Translations under genes and position numbers: made by a program
The notes under the pieces: generated by a model
The model's input: the letters and a program-made list of their open reading frames with translations, nothing else
Databases searched by the model: none
What the model was told of the DNA's origin: nothing
Shown here: in pieces, positions 21,493 to 27,439 of the stretch
Layout: each line of letters starts with the position of its first letter
Position numbering within the stretch: position 1 is the first letter of the stretch
NCBI GenBank assembly: GCA_965232975.1
Contig: CBDDRG010000219.1
Coordinates: 1-27,439, forward strand
Direction of reading: 5' to 3'
Source of the DNA: CBDDRG01 sp965232975
GTDB taxonomy: Bacteria; Pseudomonadota; Gammaproteobacteria; Pseudomonadales; Porticoccaceae
DNA length: 27,439 bases

Positions 21493-21498
21493 ATTATG
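21493..21498 (-). promoter_or_regulatory. Candidate -10 element of DUF2062 copy 1
   Basis: The minus strand reads GCATAATGCGC, with CATAAT as a near-consensus -10 (5 of 6), ending 26 bases before the ATG. The same GCATAATGCGC occurs at nearly the same distance before copy 2 (22089-22094), so the element was duplicated and kept. No good -35 is visible in either copy. Confidence 0.45.
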
Positions 21499-21545
21499 CC
21501 GGCGTTTGCCGGTGAACTCTATCGACGTTATGCCCCGTTTTGGCG

Positions 21546-22061
21546 TTAGCCGCGCTGCCGTCGGCGCGACCGCCAGGTGCTCTGCACCCGCCAGCGCCAG
21601 CACAGGCGCACGGCGACGTAACCCAGCGTGCCCATCACGATTCCGGTGGCGAAGCTGCCGAGGACGACGGGTACCAGCACCGCGTCGCGCTGGCTCGCCA
21701 ACCACGCCCAACTCAGTTCAAAGGCGAACGCAACCGCGTCCCGGCCGAGCAGCCACTGGCCCACTTGGTATACCAATATCAGCAGTGGCGTCGCGGTGAG
21801 CGGGTTGCTGACGAATACCAGCAGCACGGCTATGGGCAGGTTGCAGCGCACCATCATCGCCATCGACCCAGCGAGCAGGGATTGACCGGGAAGCGGGACA
21901 AAGGCACAAAACAACCCGATCAGCACCGCTGTTGCGACGGAGCGCCGATTGAGGTGAAACAGGTTGGGGTCATCCACCATCGAGCCGAGCCAGCGCAGGG
22001 ATCTGTGCTGGGTCAGGTGTTCGGTGCGGAGCAGCCAACGGCGCAGCAATCGTTTAGGCAT
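21546..22061 (-). CDS. DUF2062 membrane protein, copy 2
   Basis: This 171-residue protein is a close paralogue of the one encoded just downstream: MPKRLLRRWLLRTEHLTQHRSLRWLGSMVDDPNLFHLNRRSV aligns without gaps over most of its length, including FCAFVPLPG, RCNLPIAVLLVF, SNP, VGQ.LLGRDA, AFELSW and AVRLCWRW. I take the ATG at 22061; the open frame extends upstream to 22310 but lacks family sequence there. Function is unknown; the protein is probably an inner-membrane protein with three to four helices. The two genes are separated by 79 bp and read in the same direction. Confidence 0.86.
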   Translation of the reverse strand: MPKRLLRRWLLRTEHLTQHRSLRWLGSMVDDPNLFHLNRRSVATAVLIGLFCAFVPLPGQSLLAGSMAMMVRCNLPIAVLLVFVSNPLTATPLLILVYQVGQWLLGRDAVAFAFELSWAWLASQRDAVLVPVVLGSFATGIVMGTLGYVAVRLCWRWRVQSTWRSRRRQRG

Positions 22062-22088
22062 AGGCGGGTAGCGGGTCGGCGAGGGCGC

Positions 22089-22094
22089 ATTATG
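22089..22094 (-). promoter_or_regulatory. Candidate -10 element of DUF2062 copy 2
   Basis: CATAAT within GCATAATGCGC on the minus strand, 27 bases before the ATG at 22061. It is the same element as before copy 1. The expected leader would be only about 20 bases. Confidence 0.45.
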
Positions 22095-22342
22095 CGGGCT
22101 TTCCGGGCTGTGCCCACAGGTGTCGAACAAGAAAAGCGGCGTGGGTGGCCGGCGCGCGTGGCGCGCTGACCGGGCGGGTGCTAACCTGCCGTGCGCGGAA
22201 GTTCCCGCAACCCGCTTGGCGGCGCCCCTGTCGAAGGTGGTGCCGGCCAAGGCATCCATGCCAACCGCGGCGTCTGCGCCACCCAGGAAACGAACGCGCA
22301 AACATGCCACCGCGCTGGGCCCATCACGGAGGAGAAAAGCTT
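22095..22342 (+). other. Leader region upstream of gacA
   Basis: About 250 bp lie between the divergent DUF2062 promoter element and the response regulator. I see no consensus promoter on the plus strand. The region contains a GC hairpin (GCGCGC, GTG, GCGCGC at 22152-22166) and a near-palindrome at 22192-22209 whose arms TGCG(C)GGAA and TTCCCGCA match with one bulged base. CTGT-GCCC-ACAG at 22108-22119 has the wrong spacing for a LexA site. Confidence 0.4.
22328..22334 (+). promoter_or_regulatory. Ribosome binding site deciding the gacA TTG start
   Basis: GGAGGAG is a near-perfect Shine-Dalgarno sequence 8 bases before the TTG at 22343. The only upstream in-frame ATG nearby (22304) has no such site, and it would add 13 residues unlike the family. 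Confidence 0.75.
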
Positions 22343-22993
22343 TTGCTGACAGTTCTGGTGGTTGACGACCACGACCTGGTGCGCCGCGGCATCTGCGCGC
22401 TGTTGGGCGCCATTCCCGGCATCGTGGTCGCCGGGCAGGCGCGCAGTGGTGAAGAGGCGCTGGTGATGACGCGCGAGCTGAAGCCCAATCTGGTGTTCAT
22501 GGACATCCGCATGCCTGGCATCGGCGGTTTGGAGGCAACCCGCCGCCTGCTCGCTAGCCACCCCGACCTGAAGATCATCGTCATCACCGGCGCCAGCGAC
22601 GACATCTACCCGGTGCATCTGCTGAAGGCCGGCGCCTCCGGCTACATCACCAAGAGCGCGGACAGCGCCGAGATTCGCACTGCGCTCGATACCGTCGCCG
22701 ACGGTCGCGTCTACGTCAGCCCCGAGATCGCGCAGGCGCTGGTGGTCAACGGCCTGTCCTCCGGGCAGGAGGCCTCGCCGCTCGCCCGCCTGACCCAGCG
22801 CGAACTCCAGATCGCGCAGATGATCACCAGCGGCCACCGCGCCAACGATGTCGCCGGCGTGTTGAATATCAGCCCCAAGACCATCAATTCCTACAAGTAC
22901 CGGATCTACGAGAAGCTCAACGTCACCAACGATGTGGAACTGACGCTGGCGGCGGTGAAATACGGTCTGGTCAACCCTGCCGATATTGTCTGA
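22343..22993 (+). CDS. gacA: Response regulator of the GacA/UvrY family
   Basis: GacA/UvrY is the DNA-binding partner of the GacS/BarA sensor kinase and in gammaproteobacteria activates small RNAs that titrate RsmA/CsrA. From a TTG start the protein has 216 residues (GacA about 214, UvrY 218). The receiver domain shows the acidic pair Asp8-Asp9, phosphoacceptor Asp54 in LVFMDIRMPG, and lysine in YITKSAD near residue 105. The C-terminal LuxR-type helix-turn-helix is LTQRELQIAQMI...ISPKTINSYKYRIYEKLNV. TTG is a rare start and may reduce expression. It is followed after 32 bp by uvrC, the order known from Pseudomonas and E. coli. The GacS-type kinase is not in the window. Confidence 0.92.
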   Translation: MLTVLVVDDHDLVRRGICALLGAIPGIVVAGQARSGEEALVMTRELKPNLVFMDIRMPGIGGLEATRRLLASHPDLKIIVITGASDDIYPVHLLKAGASGYITKSADSAEIRTALDTVADGRVYVSPEIAQALVVNGLSSGQEASPLARLTQRELQIAQMITSGHRANDVAGVLNISPKTINSYKYRIYEKLNVTNDVELTLAAVKYGLVNPADIV

Positions 22994-23025
22994 CGGCCCT
23001 GGCGACGCAATCCACCACCCACCGC

Positions 23026-24867
23026 ATGGCCGCACACCCGAGCTACGACAGCAAGCCCCTGCTCGCGACGCTGACCGAGCGCCCGGGCGTCTACCAGATG
23101 CTCGGCGCCGATGCCCAAGTGCTGTACGTCGGCAAGGCCAAGAACCTGCGCAAACGCGTCGGCAGCTACTTTCGCGCCAGTGGCCTCGCGCCCAAGACCC
23201 GCGCGCTGGTGGACAAGATCGCCAACGTCGAGGTCACGGTTACCGAGACCGAACTCGAAGCGCTGATCCTTGAGCAGAATCTGATCAAGCAGTACCACCC
23301 GCCCTACAACATCCTGCTGCGCGACGACAAATCCTACCCCTACATTTTTCTGTCCACGGCCGACGCCTTCCCGCGGCTGGCGTTGCACCGCGGCATCAAG
23401 CGCGCCAAGGGCACCTATTTCGGGCCCTTTCCGGGTGTGGTCGGCGTGCGCGACACGCTGAATTTTTTGCAGAAGACGTTTCGCGTGCGCCAGTGCGAGG
23501 ATCACTTCTTCAAGAACCGCTCGCGGCCCTGTCTGCAATACCAGATCGGCCGCTGTACCGCGCCCTGCGTCGGCCACATCAGCGGCGACGACTACGCCCG
23601 CGATGTGCGGCACACGCAACTGTTTCTGGAGGGCGACAACGAGCAACTGACCACCGAGCTGAAGGCCGACATGGATCGCGCCAGCGCCGCGCTCGCGTTC
23701 GAGGACGCCGCCGTCGCCCGCGATCAGATCGGTGCGCTGCGCCAGATCCAGGCGAGCCAGGTCGTCGAGGCGGGCACGGGCGATATCGACGTGGTGGCGG
23801 CGGCCGTCGCCGACCACAGCGCCTGCGTGCAGGTCATCTACATCCGCCACGGCCGCATCCTCGGCAGCCGCAGTTTCTACCCCAAGATTCCGCTAGCGGT
23901 GGACCCGGTGGAGGTGCTCACCGAGTTTCTCCCCCAGCACTATCTAAAAACCGGTGCCGGCGCGACGCCCGATCTGCCCCGCGAGATCCTGGTCGGCAGC
24001 CTGCTGCCCGACCGCGAACTGCTCGCCGAGGCGCTTGCCGTGGTCGCGGGCCGCAAGGTCGCCATCAAGTGCGCAACCCGGGGCACGCGCAGCCGCTGGC
24101 TCGAACTCGCCAGCCGCACGGCGGAGCAAAACCTCGCGGCCCGCGTCGCCGCCAATCGCAATATCGCCCAGCGCTTCGCTGCGCTGCAGGCGATGCTCGA
24201 TCTGCCGGCGCCGCCAGCGCTGATCGAGTGCTACGACGTCAGCCACAGCGCCGGCGAGGCGACCGTCGCGTCCTGCGTGGTGTTCAACCCCGAGGGCCCG
24301 CTGAAAGCGGCGTACCGGCGCTTCAATATCGCCGGCATCGCGCCCGGCGACGACTACGCGGCGCTCGACCAGGCGCTGCGCCGCCGCTACCGCCGGCTCC
24401 AGAATGGCGAGGGCCTGCTGCCCGACATCCTGTTCATCGACGGCGGCAAGGGCCAGTTGGGCAGCGCGCGCAAGGTGCTCGATGAACTCGGCGTCACCGG
24501 CGTCGCGCTGATCGGCGTCGCCAAGGGCAGCAGCCGCAAGGCCGGTCTGGAAACCCTGCTGCTGAGCACCGAGCGGGGCGACAGCGAACTGGTGCCGGCG
24601 GCCGACGCGCTGCTGCTGATCCAGCAGATCCGCGACGAGGCCCATCGCTTCGCGATCACCGGTCACCGCCAGCGCCGCGACAGCAGACGCCGCCAGTCGA
24701 GCCTCGAAGGCATTCCCGGCGTCGGTCCCAAACGCCGGCGCGAGCTGCTGCGCTTCTTCGGCAGCGCCGCCGCCGTCGAACAGGCCGGCGTCACCGACCT
24801 GATGCGGGTGCCCAATATCAGCCGCAAGGTGGCCGAAGCTATTTACAGCGCCCTGCACAGCAGTTAG
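23026..24867 (+). CDS. uvrC: Excinuclease ABC subunit C
   Basis: UvrC makes both incisions around a DNA lesion after UvrAB has located it. The 613-residue protein has the GIY-YIG nuclease domain at its start (GVY at 21-23, LYVGKAKNLRKRV from 33), responsible for the 3' cut. It continues with the cysteine-containing CLQYQIGRCTAPCVG segment, a UVR motif near residues 210-240 that contacts UvrB, the RNase H-like domain (IECYDVSHSAGEATVAS, then DILFIDGGKGQLG) for the 5' cut, and a C-terminal double helix-hairpin-helix (LEGIPGVGPKRRRELLRFFG...VPNISRKVAEAIY). It sits between gacA and pgsA, a conserved trio. Confidence 0.97.
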   Translation: MAAHPSYDSKPLLATLTERPGVYQMLGADAQVLYVGKAKNLRKRVGSYFRASGLAPKTRALVDKIANVEVTVTETELEALILEQNLIKQYHPPYNILLRDDKSYPYIFLSTADAFPRLALHRGIKRAKGTYFGPFPGVVGVRDTLNFLQKTFRVRQCEDHFFKNRSRPCLQYQIGRCTAPCVGHISGDDYARDVRHTQLFLEGDNEQLTTELKADMDRASAALAFEDAAVARDQIGALRQIQASQVVEAGTGDIDVVAAAVADHSACVQVIYIRHGRILGSRSFYPKIPLAVDPVEVLTEFLPQHYLKTGAGATPDLPREILVGSLLPDRELLAEALAVVAGRKVAIKCATRGTRSRWLELASRTAEQNLAARVAANRNIAQRFAALQAMLDLPAPPALIECYDVSHSAGEATVASCVVFNPEGPLKAAYRRFNIAGIAPGDDYAALDQALRRRYRRLQNGEGLLPDILFIDGGKGQLGSARKVLDELGVTGVALIGVAKGSSRKAGLETLLLSTERGDSELVPAADALLLIQQIRDEAHRFAITGHRQRRDSRRRQSSLEGIPGVGPKRRRELLRFFGSAAAVEQAGVTDLMRVPNISRKVAEAIYSALHSS

Positions 24868-24897
24868 TTTGCCGGATCACGCTGTCGAAGCCACCTT

Positions 24898-25452
24898 ATG
24901 TTCAGCCTGCCCAACCAGGTCACTTTGCTGCGGATCCTGCTGATTCCGCTGCTGGTCGCGCTCTTTTATCTGCCCTGGAAATGGCACTATCTGGCCGGTG
25001 CGGTGGTCTTTGCGCTGGCGGCGCTGACCGATCTGCTCGATGGCTATCTGGCGCGCAGGCTCAACCAGATCACCCCCTTCGGCGCCTTTCTCGACCCGGT
25101 GGCCGACAAGCTGATCGTCGCCGTCGCGCTGGTGCTGCTGTTGCAGCAATACCCCTCGGCGCTGTTCGCGCTGCCGGCGATGATCATCATCGGGCGCGAG
25201 ATCGTGGTGTCGGCGCTGCGCGAGTGGATGGCCGAACTCGGCAAGCGCGCGAGTCTGGCGGTGTCCTACATCGGCAAGGTCAAAACGGTGATGCAGATGA
25301 TCGCCATCACCACGCTGCTGCTCGACCCCGACATACCCTATCTGGGCTGGCTCGGGCTCGCGCTGCTCCACGCCGCCGCGGTGCTGACGCTGTGGTCGAT
25401 GGTGGTCTACCTCAAGATTGCCTGGCCGGAGTTTCGGCGCCGTCCGGTCTGA
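24898..25452 (+). CDS. pgsA: CDP-diacylglycerol-glycerol-3-phosphate 3-phosphatidyltransferase
   Basis: PgsA makes phosphatidylglycerol phosphate from CDP-diacylglycerol and glycerol-3-phosphate in the inner membrane, the committed step to phosphatidylglycerol and cardiolipin. The 184-residue protein has the full CDP-alcohol phosphatidyltransferase signature: Asp45, Asp48-Gly49, Ala52-Arg53, Gly62, Asp66 and Asp70 in DLLDGYLARR...GAFLDPVADK. Several hydrophobic helices are visible (10-28, 31-47, 72-104 and the C-terminal third). It begins MFSLPNQVTLLRILLIP, 30 bp after uvrC, without a clear Shine-Dalgarno sequence. Confidence 0.96.
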   Translation: MFSLPNQVTLLRILLIPLLVALFYLPWKWHYLAGAVVFALAALTDLLDGYLARRLNQITPFGAFLDPVADKLIVAVALVLLLQQYPSALFALPAMIIIGREIVVSALREWMAELGKRASLAVSYIGKVKTVMQMIAITTLLLDPDIPYLGWLGLALLHAAAVLTLWSMVVYLKIAWPEFRRRPV

Positions 25453-25467
25453 GCCCGGTGGCGCGGT

Positions 25468-25473
25468 TATAAT
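25468..25473 (+). promoter_or_regulatory. Candidate -10 of the crotonase gene promoter
   Basis: A perfect TATAAT lies 39 bases before the ATG at 25513, just after the pgsA stop. The -35 region overlaps the end of pgsA and does not match the consensus. The predicted leader contains a run of nine C bases (25486-25494). Confidence 0.5.
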
Positions 25474-25485
25474 CCGCCGTCGAAT

Positions 25486-25494
25486 CCCCCCCCC
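25486..25494 (+). repeat. Run of nine C bases in the crotonase leader
   Basis: Nine consecutive C bases lie between the candidate -10 and the Shine-Dalgarno GGAG of the crotonase gene. Such a tract can change length during replication. It is outside the coding sequence, so any effect would be on leader length or structure. Confidence 0.8.
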
Positions 25495-25512
25495 TCGCAC
25501 CCGGAGCCCGCC

Positions 25513-26316
25513 ATGACCGAGGACATCAACCGCCATCCCGACGGCCGGATCAGCACCGAAGTTCGCGGCCGCATCCTGTTGATGGGCATCGATCGCCCCG
25601 CCAAATTCAACGGCTTCACGCCGAAAATGTTTACCGAACTCGCCGATGCCTACGCGCGCCTCGAAGCCGATCCGGAGCTCTGGGTCGGCGTGCTGTTCGC
25701 CCACGGCAAGCATTTCACGGCCGGTCTCGACCTGCCCAAATTCGCCGCCGCCATGCGTGCGGGCGAGACCATTCTGCCGACCAACGGCATCGATCCGTTC
25801 GCGCTGCGCCAACCGGTGCGCAACAAGCCGGTGGTATGCGCGGTCAAGGGTATCTGTTTCACCGCCGGCATCGAGTTGATGCTGGCCACCGAGATCGTCG
25901 TCGCCGCCGCCGGCACCCGCTTTTCGCAGCTTGAAGTCGGGCGCGGCGTGATGGCCTGCGCGGGCGCAACCGTGCGCATGGTGCAGCGCGCCGGCTGGGG
26001 CAACGCCATGAAAGTGCTGCTGATCGGCGGCGAATTCAGCGCGGAGGATGCGCTGCGCTACCAGTTCATCCAGGAGATCGTACCGGCCGGCGAGGAGTTG
26101 AACCGCGCCATCGAACTCGCGGAAGCAATCGCCCGCCAGGCGCCGCTGGCGGTGCGGGCAACCCTGGCCAACTGCCGACGCTCACTGCTGGAAGGCCCCG
26201 AAGCCGCCGTTGCCGAGTACGTCGGCGTCATGCAGGCACTGGCGCTGACCGAGGATGCTGCCGAGGGGGTACAGTCCTTCATCGACAAGCGGCCGCCCCG
26301 CTACCGGGGGCGGTAG
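25513..26316 (+). CDS. Crotonase/enoyl-CoA hydratase family protein
   Basis: The 267-residue protein has the crotonase fold, which stabilises acyl-CoA enolates. The two oxyanion-hole segments are AHGKHFTAGLDL (63-74) and KGICFTAGIELML (112-124). Glu121 and Glu141 (in SQLEVGRG) fall at the positions of the two catalytic glutamates of enoyl-CoA hydratase (144 and 164 in the rat enzyme), so hydratase chemistry is plausible; the usual QPE is QLE here. The C-terminal half contains the usual helical region (FSAEDALRYQFIQEIVPAGEEL). No partner dehydrogenase or thiolase is nearby, so the substrate cannot be told. GGAG lies 9 bases before the ATG. The start MTEDINRHPDGRISTE is hydrophilic, with no targeting signal. 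Confidence 0.9.
   Translation: MTEDINRHPDGRISTEVRGRILLMGIDRPAKFNGFTPKMFTELADAYARLEADPELWVGVLFAHGKHFTAGLDLPKFAAAMRAGETILPTNGIDPFALRQPVRNKPVVCAVKGICFTAGIELMLATEIVVAAAGTRFSQLEVGRGVMACAGATVRMVQRAGWGNAMKVLLIGGEFSAEDALRYQFIQEIVPAGEELNRAIELAEAIARQAPLAVRATLANCRRSLLEGPEAAVAEYVGVMQALALTEDAAEGVQSFIDKRPPRYRGR
26293..26313 (+). repeat. GC-rich hairpin at the 3' end of the crotonase gene
   Basis: CCGCCCC (26293-26299), a 7-base loop and GGGGCGG (26307-26313) can pair perfectly. It lies in the last codons of the crotonase gene, immediately before its TAG stop. There is no T-run after it. Confidence 0.7.
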
Positions 26317-26326
26317 GAACAGTCCA

Positions 26327-26343
26327 GGGGCCGGTCCGGCCCC
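26327..26343. repeat. 17-bp dyad between the crotonase and RNA methyltransferase genes
   Basis: GGGGCCGG and CCGGCCCC are perfect complements around a single T. The element fills the 34-bp spacer, ending 7 bases before the next ATG, where a ribosome binding site would be expected. It may fold in the RNA and limit translation of the downstream gene, or be part of an RNA-stability structure. It is not a classical terminator, as no T-run follows. Confidence 0.75.
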
Positions 26344-26350
26344 GCACACC

Positions 26351-27166
26351 ATGGCCTACGCCCAGCGCCAACGGTTGTTTGACCAGTTCTTGACCGTGTA
26401 CGGCCGCAAGCCCGTGCTGGAGGCGCTGCAGGATACCAGTATCCCGGTGTACCGCCTGCATCTGGCGGACTCGAATCGCGCCGACGGCATCATCACCGAC
26501 ATCCTCGCGCTGGCGCGCCAGCGCGGCATCGAGATCGCCTACCACAGCCGGCTGGAGCTGTCGCGAATCTCCCGCGACCAGCGCCAGGATCAGGGCGTGG
26601 CGGTGGATTTGCGCTGCCCGCGCTATGGCGACTTTCGGAGCTGGAGCGAGCAGCCGGCAGCGCACGGGCCGTTTCGCCTGCTCGCCCTCGACCGCGTCAC
26701 CAATCCGCAGAACCTGGGCATGATCGTGCGCTCGGTGTGTGCGAGCCCGCTGACCGCCCTGCTGCTGCCGACCAAGGGCTGCGCGCCACTGTCGCCGCTG
26801 GTCATCAAGGCCAGCGCCGGCACTTTGCTGCGCTGCCCGATTCTGCGCTGTGGCGATCTCCCGGAAACCCTCGGCGCGCTGGCGGCGCGCGGCGCCGACA
26901 TCTGCGTGCTGGCGGCGGCCGGCGGCGAGGCGCTGGGGCGTTATCAACCGCGCGGCGCCTGCGTCTATGTGCTCGGCAACGAAACCGAGGGTGTGTCGCC
27001 AGCCGTCGCCCGGTGCGCGACGCGCCGGCTGCATGTGCCGATGGCCAACGCTGTCGAGTCGCTGAACGTGGCGGTGATGGCGGCGCTGATCGCATTTCAG
27101 CCACTGCTGAGTGGCGGTGGGCAGGAGCCTGCCGGGCTTGAGCGTCCGTCCAATCCCAACTGCTGA
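26351..27166 (+). CDS. TrmH/SpoU family RNA 2'-O-methyltransferase
   Basis: The protein transfers a methyl group from S-adenosylmethionine to a ribose 2'-OH of rRNA or tRNA. From the ATG at 26351 it has 271 residues. The N-terminal substrate-binding domain begins near VYGRKPVLEAL (17-26). The three SpoU motifs are present: motif 1 NPQNLGMIVR (Asn118-Arg127), motif 2 VLGNETEGVS (208-216) and motif 3 VPMANAVESLNVAVMAALIAF (from 229), which form the trefoil-knot cofactor site. It resembles RlmB (23S rRNA Gm2251) in layout but is longer and differs in detail, so I do not give a target or symbol. The frame extends upstream into the crotonase gene without family sequence. Confidence 0.88.
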   Translation: MAYAQRQRLFDQFLTVYGRKPVLEALQDTSIPVYRLHLADSNRADGIITDILALARQRGIEIAYHSRLELSRISRDQRQDQGVAVDLRCPRYGDFRSWSEQPAAHGPFRLLALDRVTNPQNLGMIVRSVCASPLTALLLPTKGCAPLSPLVIKASAGTLLRCPILRCGDLPETLGALAARGADICVLAAAGGEALGRYQPRGACVYVLGNETEGVSPAVARCATRRLHVPMANAVESLNVAVMAALIAFQPLLSGGGQEPAGLERPSNPNC

Positions 27167-27342
27167 AAGCCCGCTCAAGGTCTCGATCAGCGGATGCAGC
27201 GCAAGGCACAACTCGCTGAAAAAGCGCGGCATACACGGGGTATGTGAGCATTTTGAGGCCAGTTTCAACGCCGCGATGCGCCCGTCGGCGAGATATTGAG
27301 CGGGCCCCAAGCTCTTTCGTGGAACCAGCGGTTGGAGATCGG
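27167..27342 (+). other. Spacer with long imperfect palindrome
   Basis: The 176 bp between the RNA methyltransferase and the last gene have no convincing gene. A hairpin-forming segment lies at 27219-27254: stem CATAC/GTATG (27230-27234, 27240-27244) around ACGGG, extended by AAAAAGC against GCATTTT with one mismatch. CGCCG/CGGCG arms follow at 27269-27273 and 27286-27290. From memory it resembles dispersed intergenic repeats of some gammaproteobacteria, which I could not check. Confidence 0.5.
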
Positions 27343-27439
27343 AATGGCAGAAGGGAACGGCTCGGGCGCCTCGTTGGCGGACTTCATCTGGAAGAACGCC
27401 GAGGACCTGTGGGGGGACTTCAAGCACACGGATTTCGGC
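27343..27439 (+). CDS. hsdM: Probable type I restriction-modification M subunit, N-terminus only
   Basis: The last 97 bases read MAEGNGSGASLADFIWKNAE and then DLWGDFKHTDFG before the window ends. The stretch LADFIWKNAEDLWGDFKHTDFG is characteristic of the N-terminal helical domain of one branch of HsdM-type adenine methyltransferases, which usually continues KVILPFTLLRRL. GGAG lies 7 bases before the ATG. In such systems HsdM methylates the target adenine and, with HsdS and HsdR, forms the restriction complex; the other subunits would lie outside. The assignment rests on 32 residues, so it is provisional. Confidence 0.6.

Noticed and set aside
22108..22119. CTGT-GCCC-ACAG as a LexA box upstream of gacA-uvrC.
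   Set aside because: The spacer is 4 bases, whereas the gammaproteobacterial LexA site needs about 8 between CTGT and ACAG.
22145..22342. Longer gacA reading frame beginning upstream, including an ATG at 22304.
   Set aside because: The added residues are Arg/Pro-rich and unlike the family, and the near-perfect ribosome binding site points to the TTG at 22343.
27111..27299. 62-codon plus-strand frame crossing the end of the RNA methyltransferase gene.
   Set aside because: It starts inside the methyltransferase gene and reads through the palindromic spacer. No ribosome binding site or known domain; more likely a translation of repeat DNA.

Overview
The window is high-GC DNA, densely coding on both strands, from a gammaproteobacterium. 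Best matches by eye are to Pseudomonas and E. coli proteins. The gene order (citrate synthase divergent from sdhCDAB-sucAB-lpd-sucCD, and gacA-uvrC-pgsA) resembles the Pseudomonadales/Cellvibrionales side of the class. I could not run a search, so the placement rests on recognised protein families and synteny.

Region 1 (about 55-13850, minus strand) is one long TCA-cycle operon read right to left: sdhC, sdhD, sdhA, sdhB, sucA, sucB, lpdA, sucC, sucD and then malate synthase G (glcB). It encodes succinate dehydrogenase, the 2-oxoglutarate dehydrogenase complex with its E3 subunit, succinyl-CoA synthetase and the second enzyme of the glyoxylate bypass. A good sigma70-type promoter (TTGTAA, 17 bp, TATAAT) lies upstream of sdhC. 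The start of another minus-strand gene (MGEAKRR...) is cut by the left edge.

Region 2 (13702-15377): a 383-bp divergent control region separates sdhC from gltA on the plus strand. gltA converges on ygiQ (radical SAM) with a single base between their stop codons.

Region 3 (17623-22061): a divergent spacer serves ygiQ and lolC. lolC-lolD-lolE overlap one another and encode the LolCDE lipoprotein-releasing ABC transporter. They converge on two tandem, clearly duplicated DUF2062 membrane-protein genes on the minus strand.

Region 4 (22062-27166, plus strand): a GacA/UvrY-type response regulator with a TTG start, uvrC, pgsA, a crotonase-family protein and a SpoU/TrmH-family RNA 2'-O-methyltransferase.

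Region 5 (27167-27439): a 176-bp spacer with a long imperfect palindrome, then the first 32 codons of what looks like a type I restriction-modification M subunit. This suggests accessory DNA begins at the right edge.

Most of the window is core metabolism and envelope/DNA-repair housekeeping. I found no clearly new biological system. The observations most worth checking are the glcB addition to the TCA operon, the possibly leaderless lolC, the duplicated DUF2062 genes, several short tandem duplications and palindromes at gene junctions, and the right-hand boundary.
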